This document shows positions 1 to 6,802 of a stretch of DNA of 19,143 bases, in pieces. How positions within the stretch are numbered: the stretch's first letter is position 1; each line of letters opens with the position of its first letter. The notes under the pieces were generated by a model. That model ran no database searches. It saw only the letters and a list, made by a program, of their open reading frames with translations, and was not told the DNA's origin. Made by a program: the position numbers and the translations under genes. The stretch lies in the NCBI GenBank assembly GCA_038106885.1, contig JAYNFX010000031.1, positions 1 through 19,143 of the forward strand, read 5' to 3'. The DNA comes from UBA3537 sp038106885. Its GTDB lineage: Bacteria > Bacteroidota > Bacteroidia > Flavobacteriales > Flavobacteriaceae.

Positions 1-1214
1 GCAATTTCACAGATTACTTGTGTTGCACTAATTATACTTTCCAATGGTACATATTCGTATCTACCATGAAAGTTATGTCCACCAGCAAATATATTTGGAC
101 AAGGAAGTCCCATGTAGCTAAGTTGTGATCCATCGGTGCCACCGCGAATTGGTTTTATAATTGGTTTTATTCCTAAATTTTTCATTGCTTGCTCGGCAAT
201 TTCAACAACATGCATCACAGGTTCAATCTTTTGTTTCATATTATAATATTGGTCGATAATATTTAATTCAAAAGATGCTTCTTTGAATTTTTCGTTTAGT
301 TTCTCAACGATTGATTTAATTGTTTGTTTCCTTTCTTCAAAACGACCTAAATCATGATCCCTAATGATATATTTTAAAGTTGTTTTTTCTACTTTACCGG
401 CTATTGAGTGCAAGTGGTAAAAACCTTCATATCCTTCAGTGAGTTCTGGAGTTTCTTTTTCGGGTAAACTATTTATAAATTTTTGGGCATAGTACATAGA
501 ATTCACCATTTTGTTTTTTGCGTAACCAGGGTGAACAATTTTACCATTTATTATGATTTCAGCACTTGCTGCATTAAAGTTTTCATATTCTAATTCTCCT
601 ATTTGGCTTCCGTCCATTGTATAGGCCCATTCAGCACCAAACTTTAAAACATCAAATTTATGAGCCCCTCGACCAATTTCTTCGTCAGGAGTAAATCCAA
701 CTTTTAATGTACCATGTTTAATTTTTGGATTTTTAATAAGGTATTCCATAGCGCTTACAATTTCACAAACACCAGCTTTATCATCAGCACCTAATAAAGT
801 TGTGCCATCTGTTGTTACTAGAGTCTGTCCTTTATAAAGTAATAAGTCTTCAAAATATTCAGGAGATAGAATGATGTTTTCACTGGAATTTAGAATAATA
901 TCCTCAGCGTCATAATTTTCTATAATTTTTGGATTTACATTTTTTGCAGTAAAATCAGGTGATGTATCATAATGAGAAATAAAACCAATTGTCGGTACAT
1001 TATGTTCAACATTAGACGGTAGAGTGCCCATTATGTATCCGTTTTCATCAATACTCACATCTGAAAGTCCTATTTCCTTTAGTTCTTTAAAAAGTTTATT
1101 GGCTAATATCCATTGTTTATCAGAGCTAGGTGTAGTTTTAGAATTTGGATCACTTTCTGTATCAATTTTAACGTAACTTAAAAATCTATTTAAAATATGT
1201 TTTTGGTCGAGCAT
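1..1214 (-). CDS. pepT: Peptidase T (tripeptide aminopeptidase), 3' end cut by window edge
   Basis: A cytoplasmic zinc aminopeptidase of the M20B family that removes the N-terminal residue of tripeptides. The 404 residues visible start at the ATG at 1214-1212 and run off the left edge; the E. coli enzyme has about 408, so only a few residues are missing. The M20 metal site is all present: H81 and D83 in SHYDTSPDF, D144 in GADDKAG, E178/E179 in TPDEEIG, D201 in YTMDGS and H380 in AGGHNFHG. The RGGTDGSQLS motif near residue 360 is also typical. The gene is divergent from pyrD and has its own TAnnTTTG promoter box just upstream. Nothing suggests inactivation. The family call is from sequence motifs and I regard it as firm. 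Confidence 0.96.
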   Translation of the reverse strand, partial: MLDQKHILNRFLSYVKIDTESDPNSKTTPSSDKQWILANKLFKELKEIGLSDVSIDENGYIMGTLPSNVEHNVPTIGFISHYDTSPDFTAKNVNPKIIENYDAEDIILNSSENIILSPEYFEDLLLYKGQTLVTTDGTTLLGADDKAGVCEIVSAMEYLIKNPKIKHGTLKVGFTPDEEIGRGAHKFDVLKFGAEWAYTMDGSQIGELEYENFNAASAEIIINGKIVHPGYAKNKMVNSMYYAQKFINSLPEKETPELTEGYEGFYHLHSIAGKVEKTTLKYIIRDHDLGRFEERKQTIKSIVEKLNEKFKEASFELNIIDQYYNMKQKIEPVMHVVEIAEQAMKNLGIKPIIKPIRGGTDGSQLSYMGLPCPNIFAGGHNFHGRYEYVPLESIISATQVICEI

Positions 1215-1226
1215 TTGAATTTTTTT

Positions 1227-1234
1227 CAAAAATA
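1227..1234 (-). promoter_or_regulatory. -7 promoter box of pepT
   Basis: TATTTTTG on the minus strand matches the Bacteroidota -7 consensus TAnnTTTG. A TTG lies about 20 nt upstream (in CACTTGTTAC), which is the expected place for the -33 element. The predicted transcription start is within a few bases of 1222, giving a very short leader before the ATG at 1214. Confidence 0.6.
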
Positions 1235-1296
1235 ACTATCCAGTTTTAATGTAACAAGTGATAAGGTTCTTTCTTTTATAATCATACAATTTAACG

Positions 1297-1304
1297 TATT
1301 TTTG
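1297..1304 (+). promoter_or_regulatory. -7 promoter box of pyrD
   Basis: TATTTTTG fits TAnnTTTG and is followed by CTCTTAAAT, so transcription should start near 1309-1311, only about 10 nt before the pyrD ATG. No clear -33 TTG is seen. The 106-nt gap between pepT and pyrD therefore holds two divergent promoters. Confidence 0.6.
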
Positions 1305-1320
1305 CTCTTAAATATGTAAC

Positions 1321-2355
1321 ATGTATAAGTCGATTATTCGCTCTATCTTATTCAAATTTGATCCTGAATCAGTCCATTACTTTACATTCAGTTTTCTTAA
1401 CTTAATTTTTAAAATTCCTTTAGTAAAACAAATCATTAGAAAATTATATTGTATAACAAGTCCTAAACTAGAGCGAAATTTATTTGGTTTAAAATTTAGT
1501 AATCCAGTTGGATTGGCAGCTGGATTTGATAAAGATGCAGTTTTGTATAATCAATTATCAAACTTTGGTTTTGGATTCATTGAGATAGGAACTGTCACCC
1601 CCTTAGCCCAAGAAGGTAATCCAAAAAAGCGCTTGTTTAGACTAGCTAATGATCAGGCTTTAATTAATAGGATGGGGTTTAATAATTCAGGACTTGAGTC
1701 TATTATCAGTAGATTGAAGAAAAATAAGAAAAAAGTTATTATTGGGGGTAATATTGGGAAGAATACTCTAACATCCCCTGATAAATATACTGATGATTAC
1801 GCAGCATGCTTTAAAGCTTTACATCCTTATGTAGATTATTTTGTACTTAATGTTAGTTGTCCAAATGTTGGTAGTCATGCCAAGCTTAATGATAAAGATT
1901 ATTTAAAATCACTAATTAATCATATTAAAAAATTAAATTCTACCTTTCAAAAAGAGAAACCCATTCTTTTGAAAATTGGCCCAGATTTAAATAATGGTCA
2001 ACTTGACGAGATTATAAATCTTGTAAATCAAACTAAAATTGGAGGAGTTATAGCCTGTAACACATCAATTACAAGAAAGTCATTAAAAACACCTGAATCA
2101 GTTGTTAATAGAATTGGTAGTGGTGGTTTAAGCGGTCAACCTATAAAGTCTAGAAGCACAGAAGTTATTCGTTATTTGTCTCAAAATGGAAATAAAACGT
2201 TTCCAATTATAGGAGTTGGCGGTATTCATTCAGCCAAAGATGCGATTGAGAAAATTAAAGCTGGTGCTGATTTAGTCCAAATTTATACTGGCTTTGTTTA
2301 TGAAGGACCCTCTCTTGTCAAGCGAATCAATAAGGCAATATTAAAGATTCATTAA
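1321..2355 (+). CDS. pyrD: Dihydroorotate dehydrogenase, quinone-dependent (class 2)
   Basis: Fourth step of de novo pyrimidine synthesis: oxidises dihydroorotate to orotate with FMN and passes electrons to membrane quinone. The 344 residues include the N-terminal helical extension (about 1-45) that marks class 2 and contacts the membrane. The FMN barrel follows: NPVGLAAGFDKD (61-72), the INRMGFNN substrate motif (115-122), LLKIGPD with K219, NTS (247-249), GGLSGQPIK (268-276), GVGGIHSAKDA and YTGFVYEGP. The catalytic-base position is unusual: the motif reads NVSCPN (177-182), so C180 stands where E. coli PyrD has S175; cysteine is the class 1 residue. The ATG is the only sensible start and has no Shine-Dalgarno. 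The LysE-type gene follows after 9 nt, probably in the same transcript. Confidence 0.96.
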   Translation: MYKSIIRSILFKFDPESVHYFTFSFLNLIFKIPLVKQIIRKLYCITSPKLERNLFGLKFSNPVGLAAGFDKDAVLYNQLSNFGFGFIEIGTVTPLAQEGNPKKRLFRLANDQALINRMGFNNSGLESIISRLKKNKKKVIIGGNIGKNTLTSPDKYTDDYAACFKALHPYVDYFVLNVSCPNVGSHAKLNDKDYLKSLINHIKKLNSTFQKEKPILLKIGPDLNNGQLDEIINLVNQTKIGGVIACNTSITRKSLKTPESVVNRIGSGGLSGQPIKSRSTEVIRYLSQNGNKTFPIIGVGGIHSAKDAIEKIKAGADLVQIYTGFVYEGPSLVKRINKAILKIH

Positions 2356-2364
2356 CAATTTATT

Positions 2365-2985
2365 TTGGATTTACAAATTTTAATATCTTTTGTTGCGGCA
2401 ACTGCAGTTTTGGCTTCTTCACCAGGTCCTGATAATATTTTTGTTTTGATTCAGAGTGCTAAATATGGTAAAAAAACAGGAATGGCTGTTGTTTTGGGCT
2501 TAATGACTGGTTGTTTAATTCACACAAGTCTAGTGGCATTTGGGCTTTCGACACTCATTAAATCAAACGAAAGTTTGTATTTTATTTTAAAGTTATTCGG
2601 AGCGGGTTACATGCTTTTTTTAGCCACAAGAGTTTATAAATCTGATGTAAATTTTAATAAAAATCACAAAAAGGTTAAATCCGATAGATTTTATGAATTG
2701 TTCAAGCAGGGCTTTATAATGAATGTTCTCAATCCCAAAGTTTCTGTCTTTTTTTTAGCCTTTTTCCCTGCTTTTTTGTTTAGTGAAACTATGGATTTAT
2801 ACAAGCAATTCTATGCCTTGGGATTTATATTCATCCTAACCTCATTTTCAATCTTTAGTTGCTTCGTTTTTCTTTCAAGTTATTTCTCGAAATTATTTTT
2901 TAAATCTCCGCAAAGACAATTGCAATTAAAGCGTCTACAAATGGTTTTTTTTGTAGGGATAGCAGTTGTTATATTAATAGGTTGA
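2365..2985 (+). CDS. LysE/RhtB-family amino acid exporter
   Basis: A small inner-membrane exporter of 206 residues, the normal size for the family, with about five to six hydrophobic segments. The family signature SSPGPDN is at residues 18-24, at the expected place in the first helix. A second hydrophobic block with GLMTGCLIHT and a conserved GAGYMLFLA segment follow, then NVLNPKVSVFFLAFFP, the usual motif before helix four. The start is a TTG: no ATG or GTG lies between the pyrD stop (2353-2355) and the PGPDN motif, and the TTG gives the typical short N-terminus. No ribosome binding site is visible. The gene is probably cotranscribed with pyrD. The substrate (lysine, threonine, homoserine or other) cannot be told from sequence. 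It ends 4 nt before the stop of the opposing flavoprotein gene. Confidence 0.9.
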   Translation: MDLQILISFVAATAVLASSPGPDNIFVLIQSAKYGKKTGMAVVLGLMTGCLIHTSLVAFGLSTLIKSNESLYFILKLFGAGYMLFLATRVYKSDVNFNKNHKKVKSDRFYELFKQGFIMNVLNPKVSVFFLAFFPAFLFSETMDLYKQFYALGFIFILTSFSIFSCFVFLSSYFSKLFFKSPQRQLQLKRLQMVFFVGIAVVILIG

Positions 2986-2989
2986 TCGT

Positions 2990-3967
2990 TTAGTTGTATT
3001 TTTCCAATAAGGCCTGTTGCGCTTCTATAGCTACTTTGAACTCTTTTTTCATAAGATCTACCAAGTCTTTAACAGTTGGATTATCAGAGATATTTGTAAC
3101 GCCTTGTCCAGCAGACCAAATGGTGCTCCAGGCTTTAGCCTCTTTTTCCATTGCTGAAAGTTCCTTGCCAAAATCTATTTTTTTGGTTCTTTTTAGCATT
3201 TCTTCAGTTATACCCATAGCTTCTAAACTTGGTCTTAAGAAATTTGCAGAAACTCCAGAAATTGCTGCAGTATAAACAATATCGTTAGCATCAGATTCAA
3301 TAATCATTTTCCTATAATCTTCTGGAGCTTTACTTTCTTTAGTGTTGATGAAACGTGTACCCATATAAGCTATATCAGCACCCATCTGTAATGCTGATGC
3401 AATATCTTTTCCATTACTGATACAACCAGACAGTAAAATTGTCTTATGAAAAAACTTTTTTATTTCAGCTACAAAAGGCATTGGGTTTAAAGTACCAGCA
3501 TGTCCTCCAGCACCTGCACAAACTAAAATTAATCCATCAACTCCAGCTTCAGCTGCTTTTTCTGCATGTCTTTTTTTGATAACATCATGAAATACTAAAC
3601 CTCCATAAGAGTGTATAGCTCCGACTAGTTGAGGTACAGCTCCTAGAGAAGTTATGATAATTGGTACTTTGTGTTTAATGCATATTTCTAAATCAGCTTT
3701 GACTCTTGGGTTAGTTTGATGAACAATTAAATTAACTCCAAAAGGCGCAGCTTTTTTTCCAGTTTCTTTTTCAAATAAATCTAAAGCACTTTTAATTTCG
3801 ATTATCCATTTTTCAAATCCTTCTGTGGTTCTTTGATTTAATGCTGGAAATGTTCCAATAATTCCATTTTTACAACATTCAATAACAAGTTTTGGACCTG
3901 AAATCAAGAACATTGGAGCAGCAATTACAGGTAGAGAAAGATTTTTAAAAATATTAGTTTTTGTCAT
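2990..3967 (-). CDS. Nitronate monooxygenase / 2-nitropropane dioxygenase-like FMN oxidoreductase
   Basis: A 325-residue TIM-barrel flavoprotein of the NMO/FabK-like family. Seen: LPVIAAPMFLISG (12-24) at the start of the barrel, APFGVNL (74-80), ITSLGA (105-110), the family signature AGAGGHAG (151-158) with H156 at the usual active-site histidine position, SGCISNGKDIASALQMGAD (FMN phosphate binding) and YMGTRFINT. Members oxidise alkyl nitronates or act as NAD(P)H:quinone reductases. Which applies here cannot be decided, and the conserved context gives no hint. The ATG at 3967 gives the full domain. A near-match to the Bacteroidota -7 box (TATATTTA, 3992-3985) lies just upstream, so it is probably a single-gene unit. 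Its stop is 4 nt from the end of the LysE gene, leaving no room for a separate terminator. Confidence 0.88.
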   Translation of the reverse strand: MTKTNIFKNLSLPVIAAPMFLISGPKLVIECCKNGIIGTFPALNQRTTEGFEKWIIEIKSALDLFEKETGKKAAPFGVNLIVHQTNPRVKADLEICIKHKVPIIITSLGAVPQLVGAIHSYGGLVFHDVIKKRHAEKAAEAGVDGLILVCAGAGGHAGTLNPMPFVAEIKKFFHKTILLSGCISNGKDIASALQMGADIAYMGTRFINTKESKAPEDYRKMIIESDANDIVYTAAISGVSANFLRPSLEAMGITEEMLKRTKKIDFGKELSAMEKEAKAWSTIWSAGQGVTNISDNPTVKDLVDLMKKEFKVAIEAQQALLEKYN

Positions 3968-4019
3968 TAGTAAATTTTATAAACTAAATATAATGAATTT
4001 TTTATATCACGTAATTCTT

Positions 4020-4037
4020 AATAAATTATAATTTATT
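4020..4037. repeat. 18-bp perfect palindrome in divergent spacer
   Basis: AATAAATTATAATTTATT equals its own reverse complement. It lies in the 181-nt spacer between the divergent flavoprotein and ppc genes, about 85 nt before the ppc -7 box. It could be an operator, but an all-A/T palindrome in so A+T-rich a spacer may be chance. Confidence 0.35.
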
Positions 4038-4120
4038 TTAGATTATAATCAATATTAAGGCTTTATATTATTAAATCAACAAAATATTCTTAGACATATC
4101 TTTAAAGAAGAGAGCTTTCT

Positions 4121-4128
4121 TATATTTG
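4121..4128 (+). promoter_or_regulatory. -7 promoter box of ppc
   Basis: TATATTTG matches TAnnTTTG and is followed by CTCTTCAAT, the same nine bases TTTGCTCTT seen at the pyrD and alkaline phosphatase promoters. Predicted transcription start about 4133-4136, giving a leader of roughly 15 nt. No clear -33 TTG. Confidence 0.6.
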
Positions 4129-4148
4129 CTCTTCAATTGTTAAGGAGT

Positions 4149-6728
4149 ATGGCCGTAAAACCAAAATTAGAGCGTTTCAAACAAAATGTATTATCTAAGT
4201 TTCAGATATACAATAGTATTTTTATGACACTGCCTTTTGATCAAATTACCAAAACAGGTGTTTTATTGCCTTTGTTTAGGGAGACATGCGAAAAAGGTTA
4301 TAATGCTGGTGAAAATCCCACAACAATTGTTGAGACATTTTTTCAGAAATATCAAGCAAGACGTACCAAAAAAAGTCAGATAAAATTGTTATTCCGTTTT
4401 ATTCAATACATTGAACGGCAAGTTGTTTTGTTTGATGCTATTGAAGATGCAGCATTTCCTGTTATTAATAATATGGATGGTATTGGAACTCTAAGAAGTT
4501 TGAAAGAAAAAGCATTTTCGGAAAATAAAATTGAAGAGCTTAAGGCTTATTTAGATGAATTTAAAGTTAGAATTGTTTTAACTGCTCATCCTACTCAGTT
4601 TTATCCAGGTTCAGTTTTAGGCATTATTACGGACTTGACAGAGGCTGTTAAAGATAATGATATGGAGCGTATCAATAATCTTTTAGCACAACTTGGTAAA
4701 ACACCTTTTTTTAAACATAAAAAGCCCACTCCATTTGACGAAGCAGTTAATTTGATATGGTATCTTGATCATGTTTTTTATAATTCATTCGGGTCCATTT
4801 TTGATTACATTCAGCAAAATATATATGATAGTAAATCAATTCAAAACGAAATAATAAATATTGGATTTTGGCCTGGTGGTGATAGAGATGGAAATCCATT
4901 TGTACTTCCAGATACAACATTGAAAGTAGCTTCGCTTTTGAAACAAACATTAATTAAAAATTATTTAGCTGATTTAAAAAAGTTAAAAAGAAAGTTAACC
5001 TTCAAAATTGTTGAGGATAAATTAGGAATTTTAATTTCTGAAATTAGTAAAAGCATTTCAAATCCTTCAATGTTTGATTTTGATTTTTTTGTCAGCGAGC
5101 TTAAAGATATCAAGAAGATTGTTGCTAAAGATCATCATTCTATATATCTAAATGATATAACTAGTCTTATAAATAAGACTCAGCTTTTTGGATGTCATTT
5201 TGCAACACTTGATGTAAGGCAAGACAGTCGAATTCATCATACTGTTTTTTCAGGAATTGTAGATAAATGTATTTCTCAAAATAATGGTATTTTTCCTGAG
5301 AATTATAATTCTTTAGATGAGGCGTCTCAAATTGACATCATATCTAATATAGATGCAACTCTTGACATATCAATTTTTGATGATGAGTTGGTTTATAATA
5401 CTTTGAAAACTATACAAGTTGTAAAGGAAATCCAATCAAATAACGGTGAGCTTGGTGCTAATCGATACATTATCAGTAATAATCAAACTGCTTTAAATGT
5501 AATGCAATTATATTCAATGTTAAAGTTAGTTGCGTTTAATGAAAAATTAACAATCGATATAGTTCCGTTATTTGAAACTGTTACTGACTTAGAAAATGCT
5601 CCAATGGTTATGGAGCAGTTATACAACAATAAAGCATACAAAGCTCATCTCAGATCAAGAGGAAAAAAACAAACTATAATGCTAGGTTTTTCTGATGGTA
5701 CAAAAGATGGTGGTTATTTTATGGCAAATTGGGCAATTTTCAAAGCTAAAGAAGCATTGACAAGTATTTCAGAAAAATATAATATTGATGTTGTTTTCTT
5801 TGACGGTCGTGGTGGACCACCTGCTAGAGGAGGTGGTAAAACACATCAATTTTATGCTTCGTTAGGTCCAACTATACAGGACAGAGAAGTTCAACTTACT
5901 ATTCAAGGTCAGACAATTAGCTCAAATTTTGGTACTCCTGATTCATCCAAGTACAACTTAGAACAATTAATAAGTTCAGGGTTGTCAAATAGGCTTTATT
6001 TGGGAGACAATGTAGGATTTTCGAACTCTGATAGATCTACCATGAATGAATTAGCTCAGTTAAGTTATAAAGCTTATCAAAATTTTAAGGGGCATTCTAA
6101 ATTTATTCCATATTTGGAAAGAATTAGTACTTTGAAATACTATGCTAAGGCAAATATTGGAAGTCGACCATCAAAACGTTCAAAGTCAGACAAATTGATT
6201 TTTTCAGATTTAAGAGCTATTCCGTTTGTTGGTTCATGGAGTCAATTGAAACAAAATGTTCCTGGTTTTTTTGGAGTTGGGACTGCAATTCGTGCTTTTG
6301 AATCTAGAGGGGAATTAAATAAAGTAATTTCCTTGTATAACAATTCTAGTTTTTTCAAAACATTATTAGAAAATAGTATGATGTCCCTTAGCAAATCCTT
6401 TTTCCCTTTGACAAAATACATGGCAGAAGATGAGGAATTTGGTGAATTTTGGACAATTATTTATAATGAGTACAAGCTTACTTATGATTTACTTTTAAAG
6501 ATAACAGGTTACAAAACCTTGATGGAAAATGAGCCTAGTGGAAAAGCCTCGATTGACGTTAGAGAGTCAATTGTCTTGCCTTTAGTCACTATTCAGCAAT
6601 ACGCGTTGAGGAAAATTCAATCCCTCCAAAAACAGAAAAACATTGATAAAGATCAAATACAAGTTTTTGAAAAGATTGTAACTAGAACGCTCTACGGAAT
6701 TATTAATGCAAGCCGTAATTCAGCATAG
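4149..6728 (+). CDS. ppc: Phosphoenolpyruvate carboxylase
   Basis: Cytoplasmic anaplerotic enzyme: PEP plus bicarbonate gives oxaloacetate and phosphate. The ATG at 4149 gives 859 residues; an in-frame TTG at 4137 is rejected because related proteins begin with a short Met-x-x-PKLERF segment and the predicted transcript starts near 4134. A TAAGGAG sits only one base before this ATG, too close for normal Shine-Dalgarno use. Catalytic motifs: TAHPTQ with H147, GFWPGGDRDGNP (239-250), LDVRQDSR, VPLFET (472-477), GFSDGTKDGG (513-522), and GRGGPPARGGG (553-563) with R554 and R560. Two departures from the E. coli type: D552 sits where the conserved FHGRGG histidine (H579) normally is, and the C-terminus is NSA instead of the usual NTG. 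It stands alone between two minus-strand genes and supplies carbon skeletons for the nearby glutamate synthase. Confidence 0.96.
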   Translation: MAVKPKLERFKQNVLSKFQIYNSIFMTLPFDQITKTGVLLPLFRETCEKGYNAGENPTTIVETFFQKYQARRTKKSQIKLLFRFIQYIERQVVLFDAIEDAAFPVINNMDGIGTLRSLKEKAFSENKIEELKAYLDEFKVRIVLTAHPTQFYPGSVLGIITDLTEAVKDNDMERINNLLAQLGKTPFFKHKKPTPFDEAVNLIWYLDHVFYNSFGSIFDYIQQNIYDSKSIQNEIINIGFWPGGDRDGNPFVLPDTTLKVASLLKQTLIKNYLADLKKLKRKLTFKIVEDKLGILISEISKSISNPSMFDFDFFVSELKDIKKIVAKDHHSIYLNDITSLINKTQLFGCHFATLDVRQDSRIHHTVFSGIVDKCISQNNGIFPENYNSLDEASQIDIISNIDATLDISIFDDELVYNTLKTIQVVKEIQSNNGELGANRYIISNNQTALNVMQLYSMLKLVAFNEKLTIDIVPLFETVTDLENAPMVMEQLYNNKAYKAHLRSRGKKQTIMLGFSDGTKDGGYFMANWAIFKAKEALTSISEKYNIDVVFFDGRGGPPARGGGKTHQFYASLGPTIQDREVQLTIQGQTISSNFGTPDSSKYNLEQLISSGLSNRLYLGDNVGFSNSDRSTMNELAQLSYKAYQNFKGHSKFIPYLERISTLKYYAKANIGSRPSKRSKSDKLIFSDLRAIPFVGSWSQLKQNVPGFFGVGTAIRAFESRGELNKVISLYNNSSFFKTLLENSMMSLSKSFFPLTKYMAEDEEFGEFWTIIYNEYKLTYDLLLKITGYKTLMENEPSGKASIDVRESIVLPLVTIQQYALRKIQSLQKQKNIDKDQIQVFEKIVTRTLYGIINASRNSA

Positions 6729-6731
6729 TGC

Positions 6732-6771
6732 AAAAAAAAGCTCGAGAAACATTAACGCTTCCCAAGCTTTT
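6732..6771 (-). terminator. Intrinsic terminator of the porin gene
   Basis: On the minus strand a 16-bp stem (arms 6771-6756 and 6751-6736) closes a four-base TTAA loop and runs straight into eight T (6739-6732). The stem has no mismatch if four G-U pairs are allowed. On the plus strand these four become A-C mismatches, leaving an outer 7-bp stem AAAAGCT/AGCTTTT without a good T-tract, so the element should stop mainly the minus-strand transcript coming from the porin gene 31 nt upstream. Confidence 0.85.
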
Positions 6772-6802
6772 CCTAATCACAAACAAAATTATATTAATAT
6801 TT

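Noticed and set aside
2994..3275. Open frame on the plus strand inside the flavoprotein gene
   Set aside because: Lies wholly opposite a well-supported gene, has no family motif and no promoter.
4137..4148. TTG start for ppc four codons upstream
   Set aside because: Almost at the predicted transcription start; the ATG at 4149 gives the usual N-terminus.
4747..4950. Short minus-strand frame inside ppc
   Set aside because: Opposite conserved PEP carboxylase motifs; low-complexity product without signal.
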